From Streptomyces sp. SUK 48 (GTDB lineage: Bacteria; Actinomycetota; Actinomycetes; Streptomycetales; Streptomycetaceae): a stretch of DNA of 64,000 nucleotides. A model generated the notes under the pieces. That model worked only from the letters and a program-made list of their open reading frames with translations. It did not search any database and had not been told where the DNA came from. The position numbers and the translations under genes are program-made. This document shows positions 35,936 through 45,173 of this stretch, in pieces. The stretch lies in NCBI RefSeq assembly GCF_009650765.1, contig NZ_CP045740.1:4812001-4876000 (forward strand), in the 5' to 3' direction. The first letter of the stretch is position 1. Each line of letters begins with the position of its first letter.

Positions 35936-36196
35936 GGGGCCTGCTCCGGCCGGTGGCTCGAGTAAAAACCGCCCTCTGAGCAGGGCTCTTCTCGGATGAG
36001 CGAATCGGCCAATGGGCGGCAAAAGGCTGTCGCCGTTGGCAAAGCGCGCAGGGGTCCGCGAGGGGCTTTTCGGCAAGGAAGACTCAAATCGGCTCCAACA
36101 CTCGACAGCCCTGGTGCATTCGCGTCGGCGAAGGCGTCCACTGGTCGAAGGGACCCCGATCAGGGGGTGCTTGTCCAGCGGAAACGAGGAGCTGGC
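35936..36196 (+). other. Leader/intergenic region upstream of zinc-ribbon gene
   Basis: No gene is seen in these 261 bases. GCCCT (35971-35975) pairs with AGGGC (35982-35986) and is followed by TCTTCTC, a weak terminator for rsmI. The remainder is noticeably richer in A/T than its surroundings and has no recognised riboswitch. Confidence 0.4.
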
Positions 36197-36625
36197 ATGA
36201 GTGAGATCGCAGGGCAGACCGGCCTCCGCGGTACGGCCACAGCCGTTGTTCACGAGTCGTATTCTTTCGCCTGCATGCGCTGCGGGCACGGCTGGGAGCA
36301 GTCGTACGAGATAGAGCACCACACGGACGCCGACGGGCAGCAGTACGTGCGGTACGTGGCCGACGGGCACGTCGTGCCGTCGCCGCTGCGCAGCCCCAGC
36401 TGCCAGAACTGCGACGGTCACGTGCTGCGGATCATGCGCGCCGGACAGGTCTCGTCGGTACGGGGCGCGGGCGCGGGCCGGCACGGGGTGCCGCTCGCCG
36501 GACCGGTGGAGGTGCCGCAGGTGCCGGGCGCCGGCGCCGGCGCGGGCGAGGGGGCCGCGGCCGGGGCGCAGCACCACTGGCACCTGTCGGACCTGCTGCA
36601 CCCCTTCCAGCGCAAGGCGAGCTGA
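36197..36625 (+). CDS. Zinc-ribbon-like small protein, actinobacterial
   Basis: A 142-residue protein starting MSEIAGQTGLRGTATAVVHE. Two CxxC pairs, CMRCGHGWEQSYEI and SCQNCDGHV, are about 50 residues apart and should bind zinc. They flank a His/Asp-rich segment (EHHTDADGQQYVRYV). The second half is low-complexity Gly/Ala and ends HHWHLSDLLHPFQRKAS. GAGGAG lies six bases before ATG 36197; the longer upstream frame is unlikely. The family is conserved in Streptomyces next to tatD/rpfB but has no function I recognise. A role in nucleic-acid or protein binding would be a guess. Confidence 0.72.
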   Translation: MSEIAGQTGLRGTATAVVHESYSFACMRCGHGWEQSYEIEHHTDADGQQYVRYVADGHVVPSPLRSPSCQNCDGHVLRIMRAGQVSSVRGAGAGRHGVPLAGPVEVPQVPGAGAGAGEGAAAGAQHHWHLSDLLHPFQRKAS

Positions 36626-36757
36626 CCCTTCCGGAGCAGGGGTGGGCCGGCCCATCCGGCGCAAGGCGAGCCGGCCCTTCCCGCCCGGGGCGGGCCGGCC
36701 GCCGCCCGGCCCCGGGCGCCGGAGCCCGGGGCCCGGTCCCTTTCGTAGGATCGGGAC
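36605..36757. repeat. 49-bp duplicated segment and G/C-rich spacer
   Basis: GCGCAAGGCGAGC occurs at 36610-36622, spanning the end of the zinc-ribbon gene, and again at 36659-36671. Each copy is followed within two bases by a CCCTTCC tract, so a 49-bp unit including the gene's end appears duplicated. The following 70 bases are strongly self-complementary (GGGCCGG/CCGGCCC). Confidence 0.6.
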
Positions 36758-37663
36758 ATGCCTTCGAACACCGGCCGGAACGGCTCCCCGGGCGACAAGA
36801 ACGCGGCGCCGCCGCCGCCCGCACCCCTGCGGGTGCCCGTCGCCGATTCCCACACCCACCTCGACATGCAGTCCGGCACGGTCGAGGAGGCTCTCGCGAA
36901 GGCCGCGTCGGTCGGGGTCACCACGGTCGTCCAGGTCGGCTGCGACATCGACGGCTCCCGGTGGGCCGCCGAGACCGCGCGGACGTACGCCGACGTGCAC
37001 GCCGCCGTCGCCCTCCACCCCAACGAGGCCCCGCGCATCGTCCACGGCGACCCCGACGGCTGGTCCCGCAAGGAGGCCAGGGAGCCGGGCGGGCAGGCCG
37101 CGCTGGACGAGGCGCTCGCCGAGATCGACCGGCTCGCCGCGCTGCCGCACGTCAAGGGCGTCGGCGAGACCGGCCTCGACCACTTCCGCACGGGCCCCGA
37201 GGGCAAGGACGCCCAGGAGCGGTCCTTCCGCGCCCACATCGAGATCGCCAAGCGGCACGGCAAGGCGCTCGTCATCCACGACCGCGAGGCCCACGCCGAC
37301 GTGCTGCGCGTGCTCAAGGAGGAGGGCGCCCCCGAGCGCACCGTCTTCCACTGCTACTCCGGCGACGCCGAGATGGCACAAATCTGCGCCCGCGAGGGCT
37401 ACTTCATGTCCTTCGCCGGGAACGTCACCTTCAAGAACGCCCAGAACCTGCGCGACGCCCTCGCCGTCGCCCCGCTGGAACTGGTCCTCGTGGAGACCGA
37501 CGCGCCCTTCCTCACCCCGGCGCCGTACCGCGGACGGCCCAACGCGCCCTACCTCGTTCCGGTCACCGTGCGCGCCATGGCCGCCGTACGCGGCATCGAC
37601 GAAGACGCGCTGGCGACGGCCCTGAACGCGAACACGGCCCGCGCCTTCGACTACCCGGCATAA
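36758..37663 (+). CDS. tatD: TatD family metal-dependent hydrolase/deoxyribonuclease
   Basis: A 301-residue TIM-barrel metal hydrolase. Metal ligands are visible in order: DSHTHLD (about residue 30), the Glu in GVGETGLDHF (about 142), the His in ALVIHDREAHAD, the His in FHCYSGD and the Asp in VETDAPFLTP. TatD proteins are 3'-5' DNases or RNases of repair and quality control. It has about 25 extra Pro-rich N-terminal residues before the domain. It is followed by rpfB, rsmA and ispE as in mycobacteria. Confidence 0.9.
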   Translation: MPSNTGRNGSPGDKNAAPPPPAPLRVPVADSHTHLDMQSGTVEEALAKAASVGVTTVVQVGCDIDGSRWAAETARTYADVHAAVALHPNEAPRIVHGDPDGWSRKEAREPGGQAALDEALAEIDRLAALPHVKGVGETGLDHFRTGPEGKDAQERSFRAHIEIAKRHGKALVIHDREAHADVLRVLKEEGAPERTVFHCYSGDAEMAQICAREGYFMSFAGNVTFKNAQNLRDALAVAPLELVLVETDAPFLTPAPYRGRPNAPYLVPVTVRAMAAVRGIDEDALATALNANTARAFDYPA

Positions 37664-37769
37664 TCACTCTTTCGTCACGTTTCGCAGTCGCGTCGCTTTG
37701 GAGAGTGACCGGGGCTCGGCTAGGTTCTGCCCCCGATCCGGACCTTTCGGCCCTGTGGAGCGTGTCGGC

Positions 37770-38957
37770 GTGAGCGGTAAACGGCGGTTGGAGACGGGCG
37801 CGTCGCCGGAACGGCGCGGTGGCCGGCGTGCGCGCGGGCGCGGGACGCGGGCGGCCAAGCGGCCGGACTCCGTGGTGCGCAGGCTGCTGCCGCAGGCACT
37901 GGTGGTGGCCTTCCTGGCCGGCGGCACCACCTCCTTCGTCGCCCAGGACCGGGCGATCCGGCTCGACGTCGACGGCCGGCCGCGGGCGCTGCACACCTTC
38001 GCCGACGACGTGGACGCGCTGCTCGCCGAGGAGGGCGTACGGGTGGGCGAGCACGACCTGGTCGCGCCCGCCCCCGACACCCCGCTGGCCGGCGGCGACG
38101 CGATCGCGGTGCGCTACGGCCGCCCCGTGCGGCTCACCCTGGACGGCCGGCGGCACCAGGTGTGGACGACGGCGCAGACCGTGGACGGGGCGCTCAGGGA
38201 ACTGGGGGTGCGCGCCGAGGGCGCGTATCTGTCGGCCTCGCGCTCCCAGAGCATCGGCCGCGCCGGGCTCGCGCTCGACGTCCGCACCGAACGGGCGGTC
38301 ACGGTCATGGCCGACGGGCGGGCCCGCACCCTCCGCACCAACGCGGCGACGGTCGGCGAGGCCGTCGCGGAGGCCGGGATCACCCTGGGCCCCGACGACA
38401 CGCTCTCCGCCCCCGCCGACAGCTTCCCGCGCGACGGGCAGACCGTCACCGTGACGCGGGTGACCGGGGGGCGGGAGGTCCGCGAGGAGGAGATCCCGTT
38501 CCGCACCGAGCGGACGTACGACCCCACGCTGCTCAAGGGCACCGAGGTCGTCACCCGTCCCGGGCGCCCCGGGCTGCGGCGGATCACCTATCTGCTGCGC
38601 ACGGTCGACGGGGTGCGCCAGGAGCCGCGCCGGGCGGGGACGGAGGTGGTGCGCAGGCCGCGGCGGCAGGTGGTGAAGGTCGGCACGAAGACGGCGCCGC
38701 GCTCGGTCGCGGGCACCGACGCGCTGGACTGGCACGGGCTCGCGGCATGCGAGTCCGGGGGCGACCCGCACGCGGTGGACTCCTCGGGGACGTACGGGGG
38801 CCTGTATCAGTTCGACGCGCAGACGTGGCACTCCCTGGGGGGCACGGGGCTGCCGCAGGACGCTTCGGAGTCGGAGCAGACGTACCGGGCGAAGAAGCTG
38901 TACGCGCGGCGGGGGGAGAGCCCCTGGCCGCATTGCGGGGAGCGGCTGCACGGCTGA
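37770..38957 (+). CDS. rpfB: Resuscitation-promoting factor RpfB
   Basis: A 395-residue secreted muralytic enzyme that cleaves peptidoglycan during germination and regrowth. The N-terminus has an Arg-rich cytoplasmic stretch and one membrane span (LLPQALVVAFLAGGTTSFVA). Three DUF348 repeats follow (IRLDVDGRPRALHTFADDV, VRLTLDGRRHQVWTTAQTV, VTVMADGRARTLRTNAATV), then a G5 domain (REVREEEIPFRTERTYDPTL). Last comes the Rpf lysozyme-like domain with catalytic Glu in LAACESGGDPHAVDSSGTYG. GTG 37770 is chosen, with GGAG about nine bases upstream. Domain order and the rsmA-ispE neighbours identify RpfB. Confidence 0.93.
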   Translation: MSGKRRLETGASPERRGGRRARGRGTRAAKRPDSVVRRLLPQALVVAFLAGGTTSFVAQDRAIRLDVDGRPRALHTFADDVDALLAEEGVRVGEHDLVAPAPDTPLAGGDAIAVRYGRPVRLTLDGRRHQVWTTAQTVDGALRELGVRAEGAYLSASRSQSIGRAGLALDVRTERAVTVMADGRARTLRTNAATVGEAVAEAGITLGPDDTLSAPADSFPRDGQTVTVTRVTGGREVREEEIPFRTERTYDPTLLKGTEVVTRPGRPGLRRITYLLRTVDGVRQEPRRAGTEVVRRPRRQVVKVGTKTAPRSVAGTDALDWHGLAACESGGDPHAVDSSGTYGGLYQFDAQTWHSLGGTGLPQDASESEQTYRAKKLYARRGESPWPHCGERLHG

Positions 38958-39026
38958 GACCGGGCGGGGCGCCGTGGCGCGGGGTGCTTGTCAGGGGCGC
39001 CCTTCGTCGCCCCGTACCCTTGTCCC

Positions 39027-39896
39027 GTGAGTAGCCCCGCCCCCGATTCCCTCCTCGGCCCCGCCGACATCCGCGAGCTCGCGACCGCGCTCGGTGTCCG
39101 CCCCACCAAGCAGCGCGGCCAGAACTTCGTGATCGACGCGAACACGGTCCGCCGTATCGTCCGCACCGCCGGGGTCCGCCCCGACGACACGGTCGTGGAG
39201 GTCGGTCCCGGGCTCGGCTCGCTCACCCTGGCGCTGCTGGAGGCCGCCGACCGCGTCACCGCCGTGGAGATCGACGACGTCCTCGCCGCCGCCCTCCCCG
39301 CGACCGTCGCCGCCCGGATGCCGGCCCGCGCCGACCGCTTCGCGCTGGTCCACTCCGACGCGATGCACGTCACCGAGCTGCCGGGCCCCGCCCCGACCGC
39401 GCTCGTCGCGAACCTGCCGTACAACGTCGCCGTGCCGGTGCTGCTCCACATGCTCGACACCTTCCCGAGCATCGAGCGCACCCTGGTGATGGTGCAGTCC
39501 GAGGTCGCCGACCGGCTCGCCGCCGCGCCCGGCTCGAAGGTGTACGGCGTCCCGTCCGTGAAGGCCAACTGGTACGCCGAGGTCAAGCGGGCCGGCGCCA
39601 TCGGCCGCACTGTCTTCTGGCCCGCGCCGAACGTCGACAGCGGGCTCGTCTCCCTGGTGCGGCGCACCGAGCCGGTCGCGACGACGGCCACGAAGCGGCA
39701 GGTGTTCGCGGTGGTCGACGCGGCCTTCGCGCAGCGCCGCAAGACCCTGCGGGCCGCGCTCGCCGGGTGGGCGGGTTCCGCGGCCGCCGCCGAAGAAGCC
39801 CTGGTCGCCGCCGGGATCTCCCCGCAGGCCCGCGGCGAGTCGCTGACGGTCGAGGAGTTCGCCCGCATCGCCGAGCACGCCCAGACCGGCGCCTGA
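39027..39896 (+). CDS. rsmA: 16S rRNA (adenine-1518/1519-N6)-dimethyltransferase
   Basis: KsgA/RsmA dimethylates two adjacent adenosines near the 3' end of 16S rRNA late in small-subunit assembly; loss gives kasugamycin resistance. The 289-residue protein has the substrate-recognition N-terminus [11 protein letters not shown], the SAM motif [16 protein letters not shown], the acidic VTAVEIDD and the catalytic motif NLPYNVAVP. The C-terminal [12 protein letters not shown] helical domain is present. GTG 39027 is chosen. It lies between rpfB and ispE, the classic actinobacterial order. Confidence 0.95.
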   Translation: MSSPAPDSLLGPADIRELATALGVRPTKQRGQNFVIDANTVRRIVRTAGVRPDDTVVEVGPGLGSLTLALLEAADRVTAVEIDDVLAAALPATVAARMPARADRFALVHSDAMHVTELPGPAPTALVANLPYNVAVPVLLHMLDTFPSIERTLVMVQSEVADRLAAAPGSKVYGVPSVKANWYAEVKRAGAIGRTVFWPAPNVDSGLVSLVRRTEPVATTATKRQVFAVVDAAFAQRRKTLRAALAGWAGSAAAAEEALVAAGISPQARGESLTVEEFARIAEHAQTGA

Positions 39897-39926
39897 CGCC
39901 GGCACCCCGCACAGCCAAGGAGCGCA

Positions 39927-40820
39927 GTGAGCGTCACGGTCCGCGTCCCCGCCAAGGTCAACGTCCAGCTCGCGGTGGGCGCCGCCCGCCCCGACGGGTT
40001 CCACGACCTCGCCAACGTCTTCCTCGCCGTCGGCCTGTACGACGAGGTCACGGTCACCCCCGCCGACGAACTGCGCGTCACCTGCGCGGGCCCGGACGCC
40101 GCCCAGGTCCCCCTGGACCGCACCAACCTCGCCGCCCGCGCCGCCCTCGCGCTCGCCGCGCGCCGGGGCATCGAGCCGAACGTGCACCTCCACATCGACA
40201 AGGACATCCCCGTCGCCGGCGGCATGGCGGGCGGCAGCGCGGACGGCGCGGGCGCGCTGCTCGCCTGCGACAGGCTCTGGGGCACGGGCGCGTCCCGGGC
40301 CGAACTCCTCGCGATCTGCGCCGAGTTGGGCAGTGATGTGCCGTTCAGCCTGGTCGGCGGCGCCGCGTTGGGCGTCGGCCGCGGTGAGCGGCTGACCGCC
40401 CTCGACGTCGGCGGCACGTTCCACTGGGTGTTCGCGATGGCCGGGCGCGGGCTGTCCACGCCGGCGGTGTTCCGCGAGTTCGACCGGCTGGCCGAGGGCC
40501 GGGAGATCCCGGAGCCGGTGGCCTCGCGGGATCTGCTGGACGCGCTGGCCAAGGGCGACACCGACGCGCTGGCCGCGGCCGTCACCAACGACCTCCAGTC
40601 GCCCGCGCTCTCCCTCTTCCCGGAACTGGCGGCCACCCTGGCGGCGGGCCGCGACGCGGGCGCCCTCGCCTCGCTCGTCTCGGGCTCGGGCCCGACGACG
40701 GCCTTCCTCGCCCGCGACGCCGAGACGGCCCGGAAGGTCGCGGCGGCCCTCACCGCCTCCGGCACCTGCCGCACCGTACGGACGGCGGCGGGGCCGGTGG
40801 CGGGGGCGACGGTCCTTTAG
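39927..40820 (+). CDS. ispE: 4-diphosphocytidyl-2-C-methyl-D-erythritol kinase
   Basis: GHMP kinase of the non-mevalonate (MEP) isoprenoid pathway, phosphorylating CDP-methylerythritol. The 297-residue protein has the N-terminal RVPAKVNVQLAVG with its active-site Lys, the ATP-binding GHMP motif PVAGGMAGGSADGAGALL with the catalytic Asp region ELGSDVPFSLVGG, and the third motif LVSGSGPTTAFLAR. AAGGAG precedes GTG 39927. It follows rsmA by 30 bp, so they are probably co-transcribed. Confidence 0.95.
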   Translation: MSVTVRVPAKVNVQLAVGAARPDGFHDLANVFLAVGLYDEVTVTPADELRVTCAGPDAAQVPLDRTNLAARAALALAARRGIEPNVHLHIDKDIPVAGGMAGGSADGAGALLACDRLWGTGASRAELLAICAELGSDVPFSLVGGAALGVGRGERLTALDVGGTFHWVFAMAGRGLSTPAVFREFDRLAEGREIPEPVASRDLLDALAKGDTDALAAAVTNDLQSPALSLFPELAATLAAGRDAGALASLVSGSGPTTAFLARDAETARKVAAALTASGTCRTVRTAAGPVAGATVL

Positions 40821-40995
40821 GACGTCAGAGGGCGTCGGTCTCGGTCAGGCCGATGCAGCGGCCCGTTTCCGGCCATGTCATCACACAGAGTGACCATCCC
40901 CTCGCGCGTCACCCCCCACCCCCGAGGCCCTACGCTAGAAGGCTGACCCACGCGGCGGAGCCGCATGTCGATACCGCCCCGCGCACAGGAGTGAA

Positions 40996-42804
40996 ATGGC
41001 CGTCAACCTGGTCAATGTCGAGAACGTCAGCAAGGTGTACGGCACCCGTGCCCTGCTGGACGGCGTCTCGCTCGGTGTGCAGGAAGGCGACAGGATCGGG
41101 GTCGTCGGCCGCAACGGTGACGGGAAGACCACCCTGATCCGGATGCTCGCCAAGCAGGAGGAGGCCGACACCGGCCGGGTCACCCACCTGGGCGGGCTGC
41201 GCCTCGGCGTGCTCACCCAGCACGACTCGCTCGACCCCGCCGCCACCGTCCGCCATGAGGTGATCGGTGACATGGCCGACCACGAGTGGGCGGGAAACGC
41301 CAAGGTCAGGGACGTACTGACCGGCCTGTTCGGCGGCCTGGACCTGCCGGGCTTCCCCAAGGGGCTCGACACGGTCATCGGCCCGCTGTCCGGCGGCGAG
41401 CGGCGCCGCATCGCGCTGGCCAAGCTGCTGATCGAGGACCAGGACCTGCTCGTCCTGGACGAGCCCACCAACCACCTCGACGTCGAGGGCATCTCCTGGC
41501 TCGCCCGGCATCTGCGGAACCGCCGCTCGGCGCTCGTCTGCGTCACCCACGACCGCTGGTTCCTGGACCAGGTCTGCACCCGCATGTGGGACGTGCAGCG
41601 CGGTGACGTGTACGAGTACGAGGGCGGCTACTCCGACTACGTCTTCGCCCGCGCCGAGCGCGAGCGCATCGCCGCCACCGAAGAGGCCAAGCGGCAGAAC
41701 CTGATCCGCAAGGAGCTGGCCTGGCTGCGCCGCGGCGCGCCCGCCCGCACCTCCAAGCCCCGCTTCCGGGTGGAGGCCGCCAACGAGCTGATCGCGGACG
41801 TGCCGCCGCCCCGCGACAGCAGCGAGCTGATGAAGTTCGCCTCCTCCCGGCTCGGCAAGACGGTCTTCGACCTGGAGGACGTCACCGTCCAGGCCGGCCC
41901 GAAGGTGCTGCTCAAGCACGTCACCTGGCAGCTCGGCCCCGGCGACCGGATCGGCCTGGTCGGCGTGAACGGCGCCGGCAAGACCTCGCTGCTGCGGGCC
42001 ATGGCCGAGGCCGCCCGCACCGAGGGCGAGGCGCAGCCGGCCGGCGGCCGGGTCAATGTCGGCCGGACGGTCAAGCTCGCCTACCTCTCCCAGGAGGTCG
42101 CCGAACTCGACCCCACCTGGCGGGTCCTGGAGGCCGTGCAGCAGGTGCGCGAGCGCGTCGACCTCGGCAAGGGCCGCGAGATGACCGCGGGCCAGCTCTG
42201 CGAGACCTTCGGATTCACCAAGGAGAAGCAGTGGACGCCGGTCGGCGACCTCTCCGGTGGTGAGCGCCGCCGCCTCCAACTGCTGCGGCTGCTGATGGAC
42301 GAGCCCAACGTCCTCTTCCTGGACGAGCCCACCAACGACCTCGACATCGAGACCCTCACCCAGCTGGAGGACGTCCTCGACGGCTGGCCCGGCTCGATGA
42401 TCGTCATCTCCCACGACCGGTTCTTCGTGGAGCGCACCACGGACCGGGTGTTCGCCCTGCTCGGCGACGGCGCGCTGCGGATGCTGCCGCGCGGCATCGA
42501 CGAGTACCTGGAGCGGCGCCTGCGCATGGAGGAGGCGGTCGCCGAGCGCACCGCCGCCGCGGCGCCCAAGCCGGCCACGCAGGAGAAGAGCGCCGCCGAC
42601 CAGCGGGCCGCCAAGAAGGAACTCCAGAAGATCGAGCGGCAGTTGGACAAGGTCGCCGAGAAGGAGACCAAGCTGCACGCCCGGATCGCCGACAACGCGA
42701 CGGACTTCGCGAAGGTCGCCGAACTGGATGCCCAGCTGCGGGAGCTGGCCGGTGAGCGCGAGGAACTGGAGCTGCGCTGGCTGGAACTGGCGGAGGACGC
42801 GTAG
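40996..42804 (+). CDS. ABC-F family ATPase (Uup-like)
   Basis: A 602-residue soluble tandem ABC ATPase acting on the ribosome or translation, not a transporter. Domain 1 has Walker A GVVGRNGDGKTTLIRML, signature LSGGERRRIALA and Walker B LLVLDEPTNHLD. Domain 2 has GLVGVNGAGKTSLLRAM, LSGGERRRLQLL and LFLDEPTNDLD. The inter-domain linker (about 215-275) is Arg/Lys-rich. The C-terminal coiled coil (about 540-602, KKELQKIERQLDKVAEKETK) is the Uup-type extension, which favours Uup over EttA. There is no antibiotic cluster nearby, so a housekeeping role is likely. Confidence 0.92.
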   Translation: MAVNLVNVENVSKVYGTRALLDGVSLGVQEGDRIGVVGRNGDGKTTLIRMLAKQEEADTGRVTHLGGLRLGVLTQHDSLDPAATVRHEVIGDMADHEWAGNAKVRDVLTGLFGGLDLPGFPKGLDTVIGPLSGGERRRIALAKLLIEDQDLLVLDEPTNHLDVEGISWLARHLRNRRSALVCVTHDRWFLDQVCTRMWDVQRGDVYEYEGGYSDYVFARAERERIAATEEAKRQNLIRKELAWLRRGAPARTSKPRFRVEAANELIADVPPPRDSSELMKFASSRLGKTVFDLEDVTVQAGPKVLLKHVTWQLGPGDRIGLVGVNGAGKTSLLRAMAEAARTEGEAQPAGGRVNVGRTVKLAYLSQEVAELDPTWRVLEAVQQVRERVDLGKGREMTAGQLCETFGFTKEKQWTPVGDLSGGERRRLQLLRLLMDEPNVLFLDEPTNDLDIETLTQLEDVLDGWPGSMIVISHDRFFVERTTDRVFALLGDGALRMLPRGIDEYLERRLRMEEAVAERTAAAAPKPATQEKSAADQRAAKKELQKIERQLDKVAEKETKLHARIADNATDFAKVAELDAQLRELAGEREELELRWLELAEDA

Positions 42805-43075
42805 GACTTCGCCGCCGCGAATCAGCCAGTGCGGCGAACGGCCCCTCCCCGGTGCACGCCGGGGCGCGCGTGCGCCGCGTGAAGGGGGCGTGAAGGCGCG
42901 TAACGGAGGCATCACGGGCCGGTTCTCCCTTGGGAACAGGGCGGATCCGGCCCGCTGTGCTGTCCGTACCGAGTGATAGAAAGAGCCGTCTGAAAACTGT
43001 CTCCACAACGACCTTGGGTCCGTCAAGAACCTCAGGGCGTGGCTAAAAATCAGTGAACGAGGGGGAAGAGCGCTG
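42805..43075 (+). promoter_or_regulatory. Upstream region of beta-propeller gene, probable promoter
   Basis: No gene is seen in these 271 bases. The last 120 bases are richer in A/T than average. TAAAAA near 43044, 16 bases downstream of GTCAAG, is a possible -10/-35 pair, and GAGGGGGAAG just before ATG 43076 is a clear ribosome-binding site. GAGTGATAGAAAG near 42970-42983 is another possible -10 region. Confidence 0.4.
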
Positions 43076-45097
43076 ATGACTCAGCCGCCCGACCAGTCGC
43101 CCAGCGGCGGCTTCGGAGCACCGCAGGATCCGAGAGAGCCCCGGGACCCCCGGGGCTCCGGGGACCCGAGGGACACGGGGAATCAGCCGCCGGTCCCGGC
43201 CCAGCCGCCGACGGCTCCCGCCGCCCCGGCCCAGCCGCCCGCCGCGCCCGCGCCCCCGGCCGCCCCGCCGCCGACGGTCCTCTCCAAGCCGCCCGCGACC
43301 CCGGTGCCGCCCGCGACGCCCATCCCGCCCGCGCCCGGGGCCCAGTCCGGCCCGCCGCCGCAGCCGGGGCAGCCGCCCCAGCCCCCGCAGCAGCCGGCGC
43401 CTGGCTACGGCTACCCGCAGCAGCCCGGCCCCTACGGCGCCCCCACGGCCTCCGGGACCCCCGGCGCCCCCGGCCCCTACGGCGCCCCCGCGGCACCCGG
43501 GCCCTATGGCGCCCCCGCGGCCCCCGGCACTCCCGCTCCCTACGGCTACCCGCAGCAGCCCCAGCAGCCGGGCCCCTACGGGCAGCAGCCCCAGCCCGGT
43601 TACGGCTTCCCGCCGCAGCCGCCGTACCCCGGCGCCCCCGGCACCGCCCCCGGCGGCCCCTTCCCGCCCCAGAGCGGCGGCGGCAGGAAGAAGACCCTGC
43701 TGATCGTGGGCGCCGCGGCGGCCGCGCTGCTCGTCATAGCCGGCACCGTCTACGCCGTGACCAGCGGCGGCGACGGCAAGAAGAAGCCCGTGGCCGAGCA
43801 GAGCGGCAGCACCGCGCCGACCTCGTCCGGCGCCCCCTCGGCCTCCTCGTCGGCCACCGGCGGCGACGACCCCGAGGACCTCAACAAGGGCCGCGCGTCC
43901 GGCGAGGCGAAGGTGCTCTGGTACAAGTCGGCACCGGACGCCCCCGGCGCGGGCGCCGACGCCCCGGGCATGTGGATCGCCGGGAACACCGTGGTGAAGG
44001 CGGCGTACAAGCAGGTCTTCGCCTACGACGCCGGCAACGGCTCCGCCCCCTGGGGGCCCCTCTCCTTCCCGCAGAAGATCTGCGCGGTCACCCCGCAGAA
44101 GTCGGACGACGGCAAGGTCGTCGTGGCGTACATGAACGGCGCCGGCGACAACGCCAAGTGCAACCAGCTCACCCAGCTCGACCTCGCCACCGGCAAGAAG
44201 GGCTGGAGCGCCCAGGTCGCCGACGGCGGGCTGTTCGACAGCGCGCTCAACGTCGAACTCAGCGTGGCCGGACACACGTTGATGGTGGGCCGCTCCGAGT
44301 CGGGCACCGCCTACGACATCGACAGCGGCAAGAAGCTGTACGACAAGAAGCGCTACGGCAACGCCTGCTTCCCCGCCGGGTACGCGGGCGGCGCCGGCCG
44401 GCTCGTCCAGGTGGCGTCCTGCGCGGCCTCCACCAGCACCCAGCACGACGAGCTGCGGGAACTCGACCCGGCCACCGGCAAGGTGAAGTGGACCCAGTCC
44501 CTCAAGAAGGGCTGGCAGGTCAGCCGGGTGTACTCGATGAACCCGCTCGTGGTCTATCTGACCAACGAGGACAAGAAGACGTGGAACATCTCCACCTTCA
44601 CCTCGACCGGCAAGTTCCGCTCCCAGGTCAAGGTCGACGAGAAGTTCTCCCCGAGCTGCGGCTGGGCGATCCTGGAGCGCAACCTCCAGGGCTGCCAGGG
44701 CGTCGCGGCCGACGCCGACACGCTCTACCTGCCCACGTCCGCGACCTCCAGCGCCAACGAGATCGTCGCGATCAGCCTCTCCACCGGCACCGCGAAGTGG
44801 CGGGTCAAGTCCCCGGCGGACGAGCCGATGGCCCCGATGAAGACCGAGGGCGGCAAGCTCATCGCGTATGTGCAGCCGTCGTACGACGCGGGCGGCCAGG
44901 TGGTCTCGATCCCGACCGCTGGCTCCGCCCACACCCCCACGAAGCTGCTCCAGAATCCGCAGGGCACCGCGCAGATCGAGGACACCTTCTACAACGGCGT
45001 CATCGACTGGGCCGACGGGCGCTTCATCATCTCGGCCGGCCGGCTCAACGGCAACGACGAGTCGAAGGAGAAGCTGATCATGGCCTTCGGCGACTGA
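43076..45097 (+). CDS. PQQ-like beta-propeller membrane protein, proline-rich N-terminus
   Basis: A 673-residue protein in three parts. Residues 1-205 are cytoplasmic and disordered: Pro/Ala/Gln/Gly-rich with repeated GPYGAP and GYPQQP units. One membrane span lies at about 207-228 (LLIVGAAAAALLVIAGTVYA). A Ser/Thr-rich linker then leads to an extracellular PQQ/BamB-like beta-propeller with VFAYDAGNG, LDLATGKKGWSAQ, YDIDSGKKLYDKK, LDPATGKVKW and ISLSTGTAKWR blades. Cysteines at several blade edges suggest disulphides. Ligand unknown; such propellers often act as sensors or scaffolds at the cell surface. It is followed 76 bp later by a paralogue of the same design. Confidence 0.78.
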   Translation: MTQPPDQSPSGGFGAPQDPREPRDPRGSGDPRDTGNQPPVPAQPPTAPAAPAQPPAAPAPPAAPPPTVLSKPPATPVPPATPIPPAPGAQSGPPPQPGQPPQPPQQPAPGYGYPQQPGPYGAPTASGTPGAPGPYGAPAAPGPYGAPAAPGTPAPYGYPQQPQQPGPYGQQPQPGYGFPPQPPYPGAPGTAPGGPFPPQSGGGRKKTLLIVGAAAAALLVIAGTVYAVTSGGDGKKKPVAEQSGSTAPTSSGAPSASSSATGGDDPEDLNKGRASGEAKVLWYKSAPDAPGAGADAPGMWIAGNTVVKAAYKQVFAYDAGNGSAPWGPLSFPQKICAVTPQKSDDGKVVVAYMNGAGDNAKCNQLTQLDLATGKKGWSAQVADGGLFDSALNVELSVAGHTLMVGRSESGTAYDIDSGKKLYDKKRYGNACFPAGYAGGAGRLVQVASCAASTSTQHDELRELDPATGKVKWTQSLKKGWQVSRVYSMNPLVVYLTNEDKKTWNISTFTSTGKFRSQVKVDEKFSPSCGWAILERNLQGCQGVAADADTLYLPTSATSSANEIVAISLSTGTAKWRVKSPADEPMAPMKTEGGKLIAYVQPSYDAGGQVVSIPTAGSAHTPTKLLQNPQGTAQIEDTFYNGVIDWADGRFIISAGRLNGNDESKEKLIMAFGD

Positions 45098-45173
45098 GCC
45101 CGGCCCGCTTCCCCGCCCTCCTCCCGTTTTGGCCGCCGTCCGGCCGTCCGAGTGTCACCGAGGTACCCGAGCC

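Noticed and set aside
33827..37381. 1184-residue minus-strand open frame
   Set aside because: Runs antisense across rsmI, the zinc-ribbon gene and tatD and out of frame through pmt; no family features.
37664..37769. c-di-AMP (ydaO-type) riboswitch in front of rpfB
   Set aside because: Such riboswitches control some Streptomyces rpf genes, but the gap is only about 105 bases and I could not see the conserved elements.
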